Assembly (NCBI GenBank): GCA_028583415.1
Contig: CM053270.1
Location: 50,112,663 to 50,176,662, forward strand
DNA: 64,000 bases
Origin: Protea cynaroides
Taxonomy: Eukaryota > Streptophyta > Magnoliopsida > Proteales > Proteaceae
Direction: 5' to 3'
Shown here: positions 34,724-44,860 of the stretch, one piece after another
Position numbering within the stretch: the first letter of the stretch is position 1
How the letters are laid out: each line of letters begins with the position of its first letter
Program-made: the position numbers and the translations under genes
Notes under the pieces: generated by a model
Told to the model about the DNA's origin: nothing
What the model saw: the letters and a program-made list of their open reading frames with translations, nothing else
Database searches by the model: none

Positions 34724-34739
34724 TGGGTGAAATTTTCCC
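34724..34739 (-). repeat. Mutator-like right TIR
   Basis: Perfect inverted copy of 19262-19277; the duplication TATCTTTAA follows at 34740-34748. Confidence 0.9.
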
Positions 34740-34748
34740 TATCTTTAA

Positions 34749-35401
34749 TTGAGAATTAAAAACATAGTCATACATTAATGGAACTCAAGAAAATTTTCCA
34801 ATGAGATCCCATACCTCTTACCAATCAGAATAGCTTCGGGTTTTAACATTTGGGAGTTCTATAAATAGACATAATATAGGAGAGAGTACTATTCAGAACC
34901 TAATCAAAATTAATTGGTTCGGTTTTGTTTTCAAACATAATTAATGGGTTCATTTACGTTTAGAACTGTTAAACCGTTGGTTAACCGATTAAATAAATCG
35001 AAAGAAAAACAAGTAAAATCAGTTAGGAACCAAATAAAACCAATTAAATGTCTAGTTACATGTATAATATTTCATATGTAATATATAATTTTAATGTGCT
35101 ATCCACATTGACATAATGTCATGCCCATGTAATATGATATTTTAGTTTATTAATTAAGATTTAGAATTTTGTTGTTGAACTATTATGGTCCTAGAATATT
35201 CGTTCCTTTCCCTAAACCGTTCATGAACCAATTAATTGAAACCGATAAGAAATCGACAAACCGGTTATTATTATGTTTGGTTTTAGTTTGGAAATCAAGA
35301 AAAAATTATTAATTGATTCATTATAGTTTCTATTAATAATAACTTCAAATCAAATTGAACCGAACCTAATCGATAAATGGTTTATTAACTAATTTACACT
35401 C
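34749..35401. other. AT-rich non-coding stretch
   Basis: No gene seen. Contains GGTTCGGTTTTG and GAACCGAACC words, often part of degraded plant DNA transposons, but no paired ends could be fixed. Confidence 0.4.
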
Positions 35402-35409
35402 TTAGTTTA

Positions 35410-35689
35410 GGCTCTCTTTGGTATGTATTATAGAATTAATTATATAATACATTATGACATATTTGTTTGGTATAATTTATGATATTTTATTATATTTAAA
35501 ATAAATTAATATAATTCAAAATCTATAAATAGGTTAGAAAGTGTTTAACATTATTGTCATAACTTATTATTACTTCTTTATGTTAAGTGGTACCAAACGG
35601 TTATTTTTTATAAATCATAATTTATTTTCATAAATGACTTTATTATAAATAACTTATAAACATAAATATAAATTATACCAAAGAGAACC
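35410..35689. mobile_element. 280-bp hAT-like MITE
   Basis: Inverted ends GGCTCTCTTTGGTAT and ATACCAAAGAGAACC enclose an AT-rich, non-coding 280 bp. Flanking octamers TTAGTTTA and TTAGTGCG share the first five bases, fitting a decayed 8-bp hAT duplication. The end sequence is typical of plant hAT MITEs. Confidence 0.6.
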
Positions 35690-35697
35690 TTAGTGCG

Positions 35698-36210
35698 ATT
35701 TCAACATCTCCAGAGGGATTAAGTTTATTCTGACTCTAGATAATTCTTTGGGAATTAATAATGGCCAAACTGAGACTTGATGCTACCCTATTGTAGAAGA
35801 CAAAATGTTTTATTTTTTATTTTTTATAGAGTAGTTAAATTTCGTTTGGTTTGATTCACTTTCACCTAAAAATTAAGAAAACTTTTACCAAAAAAAAAAA
35901 AAAACCTAAGAAAAATTAAAAGGAAGGAAAAACCATAATTTAAAAGGAAAAGCCATCACAATGTGCCAACGAAAAGGGTTAAAATGTAGAGGGAAAAAAA
36001 TGTTCACTCATAGAATTCCCTAACAAGAACTTTTGTCTTCACAAATATAGAAGTGTCTTCAACAATCTGGGTTTAGGAATCCGGATCATATCGGTCAATC
36101 CATTTTTTTTTTTTTTTGATGTTTTTATATCCGATTCCATATTGGTATTGATAGTTTCTGGATTATTGTCCAAAAATGTATATTGACTTAGGGTATTAAA
36201 CCGATATAGA

Positions 36211-36247
<37 letters not shown>

Positions 36248-36408
36248 AACCTTGGTTTCCTTGTTTTCCTAATTTTAGGGTAAGAGGAAATCTATCCAAA
36301 GGATGGCAAATTGAGGTTAAAGAGGGGAAGTTTTCATTTTTTCTGAAGAGTGGGTTTAAGTTATTAAAAGGTAAACAAACAATAAGCAATGACTATGATC
36401 ATACTATT
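35698..36408. other. AT-rich stretch with (TA)n; no gene
   Basis: No supported gene. Holds a (TA) run at about 36213-36245 and short A or T runs (35889-35904, 36105-36117). Confidence 0.5.
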
Positions 36409-37867
36409 TGTCACACCCCAATTCTGCACCATTCAGAACAGTGTGATGAACCGCTAACAAACCAACGGTTCAACCAGGATATCTAATAGGCTATGTCCAT
36501 TAGAAATAAAATCATGCACATCCACAATCATAATCAGAATAAATACACAATAGCGGAAGTCTTATAGTAAATGAACTGAGAAATCTAACTGTAATAATCA
36601 TAATTAAAATATTAAGTTATTGTTGTATCAACTGAGACATAAATAAATGGAATATCAATTACATCCCTTTATAAATTCAAATAAAAATCTAATCGATTAC
36701 GCATGAGTTGCACTCGCATGAAGAGTCATGCGTATCCACTAAGTCTTCAGCTTCCATTGCAGCAACACGCGCGTACACCGGAGCACTCATATAATCTTCG
36801 ATCGTAGTACCTGCATCATCAACTAAAAATATTCGACGTCGAGAGGGTGAGCACACATCATGGCTCAGTGAGCAAACAAAACAATACAACAAACATATGC
36901 ATGCATTCAATTCATATCTTTGGTCTGGTAAATAAGTTTGCAATGTGCTATAAAAAGGATAGGTGGCCAAAGGTTACGTTTATTGACGCCGCACCTTTAT
37001 ACACGAGTATGTGAAGCCGCCCAAAGGTAACGTTTATTGTCGTCCCACATGCACCCACCATGGACAATGTATACGCAAAGGTTACGTTTATTGCTGTACC
37101 AGTTGCCCATACCAACACGTAAGCCCCTGCTGGCGAGGGCTCGCAAACTGGGCTTACGTGTTGGTATGGGCAACTGGTACAACAATAAACGTAACTTTTG
37201 CGTGTACATTGTCCATGGTGGGTGCATGTGGGACGACAATAAACGTTACCTTTGGACGGCTTCACACACTCGTGTATAGAGGTGCGGCGTCAAAAAACGT
37301 AACCTTTGGCCACCTATTCTTTCTATAGCACATTGCAAACTTATTTACCAGACCAAAGATATGAATTGAATGCATGCATATGTTTGTTGCATTGTTTTAT
37401 TTGTTCACTGAGCCATGATGTGTGCTCACCCTCTCGACGTCGAATATTTTTAGTTGATGATGCAGGTACTACGGTCGAAGATTATATGAGTGCTCCGATG
37501 TACGTGCGTATTGCTACAATGGAAGCCAAAGACTTAGTGGATACGCATGACTCTTCATGCGAGTGCAACTCATGCGTATTCGATTAGATTTTTATTTGAA
37601 TTTATAAAGGGATGTAATTGATATTCTATTTATTTATGTCTTAGTTGATACAAAAATAACTTAATATTTTAATTATGATTATTACAGTTAGATTTCTCAG
37701 TTCATTTACTATAAGACTTCCGCTATTGTGTATTTATACTGATTATGGTTGTGGATGTGCATGGTTTTATTTTTAATGGACATAGCCTATTAGAGATCCT
37801 GGTAGAACCGTTGGTTTATTAGCGGTTCATCACACTGTTCTGAATGGTGCAGAATTGGGGTGTGACA
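36409..37867. repeat. Large inverted repeat of two chromovirus LTR ends (718-bp arms)
   Basis: 36409-37126 is the reverse complement of 37150-37867 with scattered differences; the spacer is 23 bases. Each arm is the 3' part of a chromovirus LTR ending GGGGTGTGACA (related to 58440-60711). The left arm stops exactly at the LTR terminus against unrelated DNA. The right arm continues into PBS and internal sequence. Arms are not identical (for example ATAAAAAGG versus TTCTTTCTAT at the matching TATA-like spot), arguing against a simple read-fold artefact. Confidence 0.9.
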
Positions 37868-37870
37868 ACT

Positions 37871-37882
37871 TGGTATCAGAGC
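37871..37882 (+). other. Primer binding site (tRNA-Met)
   Basis: TGGTATCAGAGC, the standard initiator tRNA-Met PBS of plant LTR retrotransposons, 3 bases after the LTR end. Confidence 0.9.
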
Positions 37883-38070
37883 ATCTCAGGCCTTGTCTGT
37901 GAAGCCGTATACTTCCACAAAAGGTCATGAACTGAGATCGGATAAAAATTTAAAAGATGTAATAATAACACACCATAAGCATCTGTGTTGTTTGAGACAA
38001 AACTGAAAGAGAATAATGCATCTATTAAATGAGAAATAAATTTTTATATATAACCAAAGGGAGAACAAAC

Positions 38071-38072
<2 letters not shown>

Positions 38073-38144
<72 letters not shown>
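38073..38144. repeat. (TA)n microsatellite
   Basis: 72 bases of TA. The matching place in element H (60916-60932) has only a short TATATGTATATG. Confidence 0.95.
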
Positions 38145-38147
<3 letters not shown>

Positions 38148-38216
38148 TAAAGCAGAGTACAGTCCACACTCTAGACAATTACTCTGAAGTACAAAAAGAA
38201 AGATATAAAAAATACA

Positions 38217-39000
38217 TCAAGAAGCTGGAGGTGATGGGAGAGGTGCTGCCTCACGGTCTCTATCATAGTCATCAGCGTAGACTCTAGTCAACCAAGCTAT
38301 CTGAGTCTGGGTCATCTGGAGACTAGCTGTGAGATCAGCCACCCGCTGGTTAGTCACACGCTGAGCATCCCTAAGCTCTCCCACCCACTGATTCGACATG
38401 TGCTAAGCAAGCTAGAAGCTCTCCCACCCGTTGGTCCGATACGCGCTGAGCAACCAGAAGCTCTCCCACCCGCTAATCGAACAAGCGCTGAGCCTCTAGA
38501 AGCTCTCCCATCCTCAAGTTAGACATACGCTGAGTCTCTTGAATCTCATGCAAGATCCCCATCATGTCATCAGAAGGAGCATACGAAGGACCAGCTGCAT
38601 GCGAAGGACCAGCTGAAGAAGACGGACCAGCTCCTGTAGTATGAGTAGGTGATGGAGGAGGTATGACATCTACATCCATGTATAGCCGATCGTCTTCATC
38701 CCCATGAACCCCGCTCCTCCGAGCCGCCGTTGCCTTTGCTCGTCGTCAGCCATCTCTACTCGAGTGCGAGGGCACACCATCGCGTTCCTCTCCTCATCAT
38801 TGACCTGGGCATCCCGCATGCTCATCTTGCAAATAGCCTCCCAATATAGAAGCGATGAGAAGGATTTTTCCTGAATCTTCTCATCCAACAAATCAACCCC
38901 AGGCGGGTAAGCAAGGTAGTGATCATGCGTCCATAAGGAAGGTTGCCAATGTGACTGGGCAACGTGGCACTGATCATCGTCCGCATTATGATATAGGGAA
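38217..39000 (-). pseudogene. Chromovirus antisense ORF, C-terminal part (partial)
   Basis: Matches the C-terminal half of the element H antisense ORF (61003-62355). Seen: GVDLLDEKIQEKSFSSLLYW near 38900, RVEMADDEQ near 38750, a Pro/Ser/Gly-rich hinge (PSSSAGPSHAAGPSYAPSDD), then repeated 14-residue units of RVGELLVAQRVSDQ type, ending ITASL-like and Pro-rich. Stops and frameshifts lie near 38400, 38470 and 38700. The N terminus is lost in the gap. Confidence 0.75.
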
Positions 39001-39500
39001 NNNNNNNNNNNNNNNNNNNNNNNNNNNNNNNNNNNNNNNNNNNNNNNNNNNNNNNNNNNNNNNNNNNNNNNNNNNNNNNNNNNNNNNNNNNNNNNNNNNN
39101 NNNNNNNNNNNNNNNNNNNNNNNNNNNNNNNNNNNNNNNNNNNNNNNNNNNNNNNNNNNNNNNNNNNNNNNNNNNNNNNNNNNNNNNNNNNNNNNNNNNN
39201 NNNNNNNNNNNNNNNNNNNNNNNNNNNNNNNNNNNNNNNNNNNNNNNNNNNNNNNNNNNNNNNNNNNNNNNNNNNNNNNNNNNNNNNNNNNNNNNNNNNN
39301 NNNNNNNNNNNNNNNNNNNNNNNNNNNNNNNNNNNNNNNNNNNNNNNNNNNNNNNNNNNNNNNNNNNNNNNNNNNNNNNNNNNNNNNNNNNNNNNNNNNN
39401 NNNNNNNNNNNNNNNNNNNNNNNNNNNNNNNNNNNNNNNNNNNNNNNNNNNNNNNNNNNNNNNNNNNNNNNNNNNNNNNNNNNNNNNNNNNNNNNNNNNN
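39001..39500. other. Assembly gap (500 N)
   Basis: Exactly 500 N, so the true length is probably unknown. Sequence to the left is chromovirus; to the right it is not. Confidence 1.
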
Positions 39501-40342
39501 ATAGCTTCCCAAGACTTACATCATAATCATTGGCATGTGAATTAAATTTCTTGAAAGAAATTACTGATGAAGCCAACTTAAATCTATAAGAAGCAAAATT
39601 GCATTGCAACCTCAAAACTGAACTATATCTAGTGATTTTGACCTGTATGTTTCTCAGTTCTACTAGTATGTAACTCCAGTTCCTTGTAATTTAAGATATT
39701 GGAGATTTGTCATTCTTTTCTACCCTAACTTTGTGTACTAATCATCATTAACCATATATCAATACCATTTAACTATTACCTTATTCAAGTTTCAATCATG
39801 TGGGATATCCCAACTAAAGCGAATGTATTGGATTCAATGTTAATTGCTTCTGTTACCCAAAAAAAAAAATTCTTTTTTCGATAGTGGTCTCATAAATGAT
39901 TTGCATGGTGTTGTTGGAAATCACTTATGCTAAGATGCTTTGTTTGCTGTAATTTTTTGCCAAGTACCAAATACGAAGGCGAATGAAAATGCACTGATGC
40001 TGAGATGCTTTGTGGTACATTCTAATTTTGATTACCTATTGTTTTATTCGTGAGAGCAGTCTTTTGTCTTTCAGAACGACAATGTAACATTACAATATTT
40101 TTAGGAGTTAAGTCTCCAACAAAGAAGAAAAGATTGAATATCAATAAAACCGTGCCTATACAGTTGAGTCTTCATTGAGAAATTGGAAATATATAATCAT
40201 AAGTAAATTATAATATGAACAAAAAAATATATAATAACTACAAAAATAGAATCCTGAAAGACTCGTTATACACAAGGCTGGAGCACAAATCAAGGTCAAA
40301 AATCTATTACAGAACAAAATTGAAGAAATGAATCCTCTCTCC
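39501..40342. other. Non-coding stretch after the gap
   Basis: No gene or repeat ends recognised. Short A runs near 39859 only. Confidence 0.4.
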
Positions 40343-40347
40343 AACGT

Positions 40348-42447
40348 TGTAAAAGTCGCATCCAAAGAACCCGGCCTAACTCGGATTTCTGTTGTGCTAC
40401 GGGTTTTTCACCGTCAACCGAATGGGTTCCAACTTGTTAAAGAGAAACTTGGTTGCACCAATTATGGACCAAACCAGAAATAAATAGAAGTTACAATTAA
40501 AATCCTCCATTACTAGCGTTGGTAGCTAGAGCCGGTCGGGAAACTCGAGCCAATAAGATCTGGTCACCTTCGATCGGACTAGGTATATAACCTATCCATG
40601 GGAATGGACAAAGTTGAATCGATTCTAGAGATGGTTAAGAATATTCCTTTAGCCTTGGATGACTCATTAGAGTCCCATCTCATGTGTAACTGCCTTATAG
40701 TCTTCTAGGAAGTAGGAACTCCCAATTTATCTAAACTTCCTTGCCACATGGTTTTCCTCTATCGTCTCCCACTTCTGATAGAGTTCTACTTCAAGAAGGA
40801 GACTTGGGAGATGAACTCTACTACCTGAGGATGTAATTCTCATTATAAAACCTTGGACACATTCTCAGAGAAAGATTATTGTTGGAAGAGAGAAAAAGTG
40901 GAAGGAAGAAGGAAGAAAAGGAGAGAAGGAGTTTGTAAGAATAGTTAGCATTGTTGAGCTCTCATTCTCACCGTTCAACCTTCGTTGTAGGTAATACCTC
41001 GCATCTTATGCTGTAGAAACTTTATTAAACGGAGCTCATGTAGTTAAACAATGTTAAATAGTATAATGGTAGACGAACATGAAAATCCATTAATGATAAT
41101 CACGAATGAATAATGGAAGTAAGAATAATTCCATTGAACCTAAATAACGTCGATGCATTATGTTACCATTGAAATCCATAGACCTAATGCTAGGGGGAAA
41201 CCTCTTGCTAAGGGTAATGACGGAATACAAGGTCGTGAGGCCAATACCGAAGTCTCCATCCAAGGGAATGTCAGGAATTCTAGAAGGAGAAGCCTGAAAG
41301 CAGGGCCGGATGGTACGCCGGATGCAAAATACAAGCATCTAGCCAGGCCAAGCTCCGCAGGCCAACCTTTCTGGTAGAGTCTGGATTTTACCCCGGACGA
41401 TGGACCCTAAGATCTGGCCTAATGACCTGGCAATGTCAGTAGGTCACTGGAAGTGATCAGACATAGTGGTTGTCATTGAGACTATTCCGATAGACGCCAT
41501 GACCAACCCTTGGTAAAATGTTTAGGTCCCTATCAGATGCTACGCCGGTTGCTATACGTGCGACCGAAACATCGACTGATTAACCCCAGACTTCCATAAT
41601 TTCATAATAAATGATGTAGAATTTGTGACCAATAACTCCACACTTTGCATAAGTATAGAGCGCATTAGAAATATTGATTATTCTAGTGTGAGTAACAGCA
41701 TTTACGAGATTTCATGTGAGGAATAGAATCATGACCTAATTTTGGTGTGTTTTAATATATGTTGTTGATTGATGCTGCATGCTTGCTCTTATAACATGTC
41801 ATCCAATAAATATCTTTTTGCATGCATTGCATCAATACTATGATTGATTGTGGTTGTATTGTGTGCATGCTTAGTAGGTAGTGGTGAAAGGGTCGAGGAC
41901 CATTGGATCTGACCTGCTGAGCAAACTAATTGCCATGTATTGTCCAATATCCTAGGGAAGGACAGCATCTTGGGGGGGGGTAAAACGGATGGTCTGAAAA
42001 TCCTACTGGGGTATTGAGAGAGTACATAGGATGTCATATAGGATTGGTCAGTGACAAAACCCATTTGTGTGACCCTGGCTAATAGGGGGTCAGGTACTAG
42101 TAGGAAGGAGTGATGAGGGAGAAGGGTCGGGTGTATTCGTTAAAGCGTCACTAGACGGAATTGCTACCCATCACTATTCTGATTAGGATGTCGCGTGCCT
42201 TTACCAGGGTAATTGGAGTAGGCTGAAATACTCTCATGCATAGAGGTTATGGTCAGCTTCGGGGAAGTATGGCCAGGCCTTATCATAGCATATTTAGCAT
42301 ACATTTGACCTGACTCTTGTTGTGTATATAAATTTATTCATTTATGATTGCTTCCTCGTTTATTTCTCACAAGCTCAAGTAGGAGAACTCACCCTTGCTA
42401 TCGTTACTCTTTTTAGTTGTGTCTACTGGTATTATGGAGACAAAATG
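40348..42447 (+). mobile_element. Solo LTR D (related chromovirus family), left part
   Basis: Starts TGTAAAAGTCGCATCC, like TGTAAGATCCGTATC of element H and TGTAAGACCCGCACTCC of element E. A TATAAAA at 40854-40860 precedes a purine-rich leader, as in an LTR promoter. Near 42370-42420 it has the CTCAAGTAGGAGAACTCACC block that other LTRs in this window carry. Interrupted by element E at 42448 and completed at 52833-53290. The duplication is AACGT (40343-40347) against GACGT (53291-53295). Confidence 0.65.
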
Positions 42448-44757
42448 TGTCACACCTCAATTCTGAACCAACCAGAATGGTGTGAGTGAACCGTCACTGA
42501 ACCAACAGTTCACACCAGGATCTCAATAAGACCGTGTCCACTCATACAAACCATTGCACATATCCACAATCAGAATATAATAAATACAACGGAAGTCTTT
42601 AAATAAATGAACTGAGTAATCTATTGATAAATTTAATAAAATATCCAATTATCTGATGACCAAAACTTAAATCAATATTTTTACATAAACTGTATCCCAA
42701 TAGAAAAAATAACTGAAATAAATAAAGTAAAACCCTAAAGGTACACACAGAAAGGGCACTCGCATGAAGCGTCATGCTCGTCCTCTCCTGCTTGCACATC
42801 TAGAGCAGCAACACCTCCATACGACGAAGCGTTCACGTAGTCGTCCACTGTGTAACCTGCATCAACATCTAAAAATGGTGTATACACAAGGGTGAGCTCA
42901 CAACTTAGCTCAGTAAGACAATCAGACAGTGTATCAATATTATATGCATGAGTAACAATCATTTTATGTTGTGGTCTAGTTTAAGTTTGCAATGTGCTAT
43001 AGAAAAGATTGGGGGCCACCGCACCTCTATACACGAGTGTGTAGCATCGCACAGTAGATCGCACCGCTGTCGACCCACATGCACCCATCATGGAATAGAG
43101 ATAGAGCTAAGGCATCCACTACCTCTCCTGATGCTCTACCCATACCAATACATAAGCCCCTATTGGCTAGGGCTTGCAAACTGGGCTCGCAACTAACCAA
43201 TCCTATATGTCATCACTGTAGGCTCTATCCCAGTACAGCTCCCTACGACATAGAGATAGAGCTAGAGCGTGGTGGCCAGGCCGGAGACCACAGTGCCACG
43301 ACCTCCCCTTGATGCCCTACCCGCACCAAGCACACTAAGACAGAACAATACGCAAGTAGACTCTATCCCAACATAACTCCCTACGGCATAGAGATAGAGC
43401 TAGAGCGTGGTGGCCAGGCCGGAGACCACAGTGCCACGACCTCCCTCTGATGCCCTATCCACACCAAGCATGCTAAGATAGAACTATGAAAAAGTGTTAG
43501 TGTGAAGAATGATCCCAGACCCCAGGCCCTTTTCATTCCACACACTAACGAAAGCAATTACATACCTAACAATCACATCCTAGCATATGGAATATGCATG
43601 AACAAGTATAATAACTGAAAATAACAGATGACATGTGAGAATTCACAAACATCATACCAAAGATTCAGGGTTATTAGCAACGGTTTACTGTCCATTAATT
43701 ATTAGGGTTTAGGTCCAATTCCCTTACCTGACGCTCGTTTGATAGCTTGCTCCACGTCGCAAGGTTCAAACGTGCTATCACAAAGTCATATACAATATTA
43801 GGGTTCAATTAGAATAGTTTCTTAGGGTTTACGTTGGTCGAAAACCAATGAGGTTACAAAAATACACTCACAGAGCTGATCGGTCACAGTACCGGTCGCA
43901 ACACTGTGGGGAAACCTGCGACCGGTATGGTCACCCGGTCCCCACAGGCCACTCCTCGAGATGTACCGATCGCGGTACCGGTCGCATGGGGTACGACCGG
44001 TATGGTCGACCGGTATGTCTCCGGAAGACCATACACTTGGTTTTTCGACTACAGTCAATCACTCTCTATTGATTCCAGGGTTTCTCCTACACATTCTAAG
44101 TCAGAGCTTTGAGTTAGAGTTGTTTCCAACTCCATTCAAGTCTAGCTTTGATGGTATTAATCCTAGAACTCGAATCTAGGGTTTAACGATTAAATTAGGG
44201 TTTGACGGTAAAGTAGGGTTTAGGTCAATACCTGCTTTGCATGGTATTGATCCAAACAACCCAACCATCCTAGAGTCATTATGTGAGAGAGAGGGTTTAA
44301 ACACTTACCGTCGACTGGCGTAAGGTGTGCGTCGTCGAACGGCAACGGCGGCTCTTCCTTCTTCTTCCTAGCTCCTTCTCCTTCTCCAATCTCCTTCTCC
44401 TCTCTAGGGTTTGTGAGGATCAATGGAAGGGATTCTAGGAGGTTTAAAGGGGTTTAAATAGGCTAGGAATTAGGTTTAGGAAACCTCTTAGGATTAGGAA
44501 AGTCCTAGGGTTCGGAATTAGGCAAGTGGGACCCATAGAGATCAAATTCTGGATATTGGTCGTCTACTGCGCAGACCATACCGGTCGACCGGTACCATCG
44601 ACCGGTATAAATAAAAATTCATACTTAAATTTGTCTGTTTGGTCCAATTTCGTACCTGATTCTCATCCACTCGTCCCGTCTGGCCCGGTGATGATCGAAA
44701 GACCTGTTACGACATGAAATAAGGTTTAGATCGGGTTTATGGAGTGCGGGTCTTACA
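42448..44757 (-). repeat. Element E 3' LTR
   Basis: 2310 bp, matching 50511-52832. Contains two tandem ~136-bp units (about 43218-43490, with GAGATAGAGCTAGAGCGTGG), two ACCGGT/GGTCGACC clusters (43885-44030, 44570-44612) and, between them on the minus strand, a TATTTAAA near 44455. Confidence 0.95.
43885..44030. repeat. ACCGGTCG-rich cluster in element E LTR
   Basis: ACCGGT, CCGGTCG and GGTCGACCGG recur about eight times in 145 bases, many palindromic. The same cluster lies in the other LTR at 51947-52082. A second small cluster (44570-44612; 52635-52683) holds GGTCGACCGG and CATCGACCGG. Confidence 0.85.
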
Positions 44758-44851
44758 ACACCCCCACCCTTAAAAGAAATTTCGTCCCCGAAATTTGCAT
44801 GTTGGTCTCACAACTCCCCCACCCTTAAACGAAATTTCGGCCTCGAAATTT
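44756..44851 (-). repeat. Element E duplicated PPT segment
   Basis: A 48-base unit occurs twice in tandem: on the minus strand TTTAAGGGTGGGGGTGTTGTAAGACC (LTR junction) and, just upstream, TTTAAGGGTGGGGGAGTTGTGAGACC. Each has a hairpin CGAAATTTC / GAAATTTCG alongside. The copy next to 44757 is the working PPT position. Confidence 0.8.
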
Positions 44852-44860
44852 GAACGTATC

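Larger units (their letters stand above)
19262..34739. mobile_element. Mutator-like (Pack-MULE-type) element carrying gene fragments
   Basis: Ends are perfect 16-bp inverted repeats GGGAAAATTTCACCCA (19262-19277 and 34724-34739), flanked by a perfect 9-bp duplication TATCTTTAA (19253-19261 and 34740-34748). A 9-bp duplication is the Mutator superfamily signature. Similarity extends inward in patches (TTTTAAGTCAC near 19300 and in the right end), suggesting long degenerate TIRs. No transposase is visible. The interior carries fragments of an LRR-protein gene (minus) and of another gene (plus). Without nested element B it is about 2.7 kb. A second GGGAAAATTTCACCCACC at 19448 repeats the left end directly and may mark an older nested end. 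Confidence 0.85.
37150..39000 (+). mobile_element. Partial chromovirus: LTR end, PBS and antisense ORF, cut by the gap
   Basis: The right arm of the inverted repeat acts as a truncated 5' LTR (missing about its first two thirds compared with element H). It is followed by the tRNA-Met PBS and about 1.1 kb closely matching element H 60711-61740. It is lost in the assembly gap at 39001; after the gap (39501) the sequence is unrelated. Confidence 0.85.

Noticed and set aside
36948..37328. Repeated INVTF-containing frames on both strands
   Set aside because: Produced by the repeated 18-base word and the inverted repeat in non-coding LTR sequence.
41153..41377. 74-codon plus frame in solo LTR D
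   Set aside because: Inside LTR sequence, no domain, no homologue in the related LTRs.
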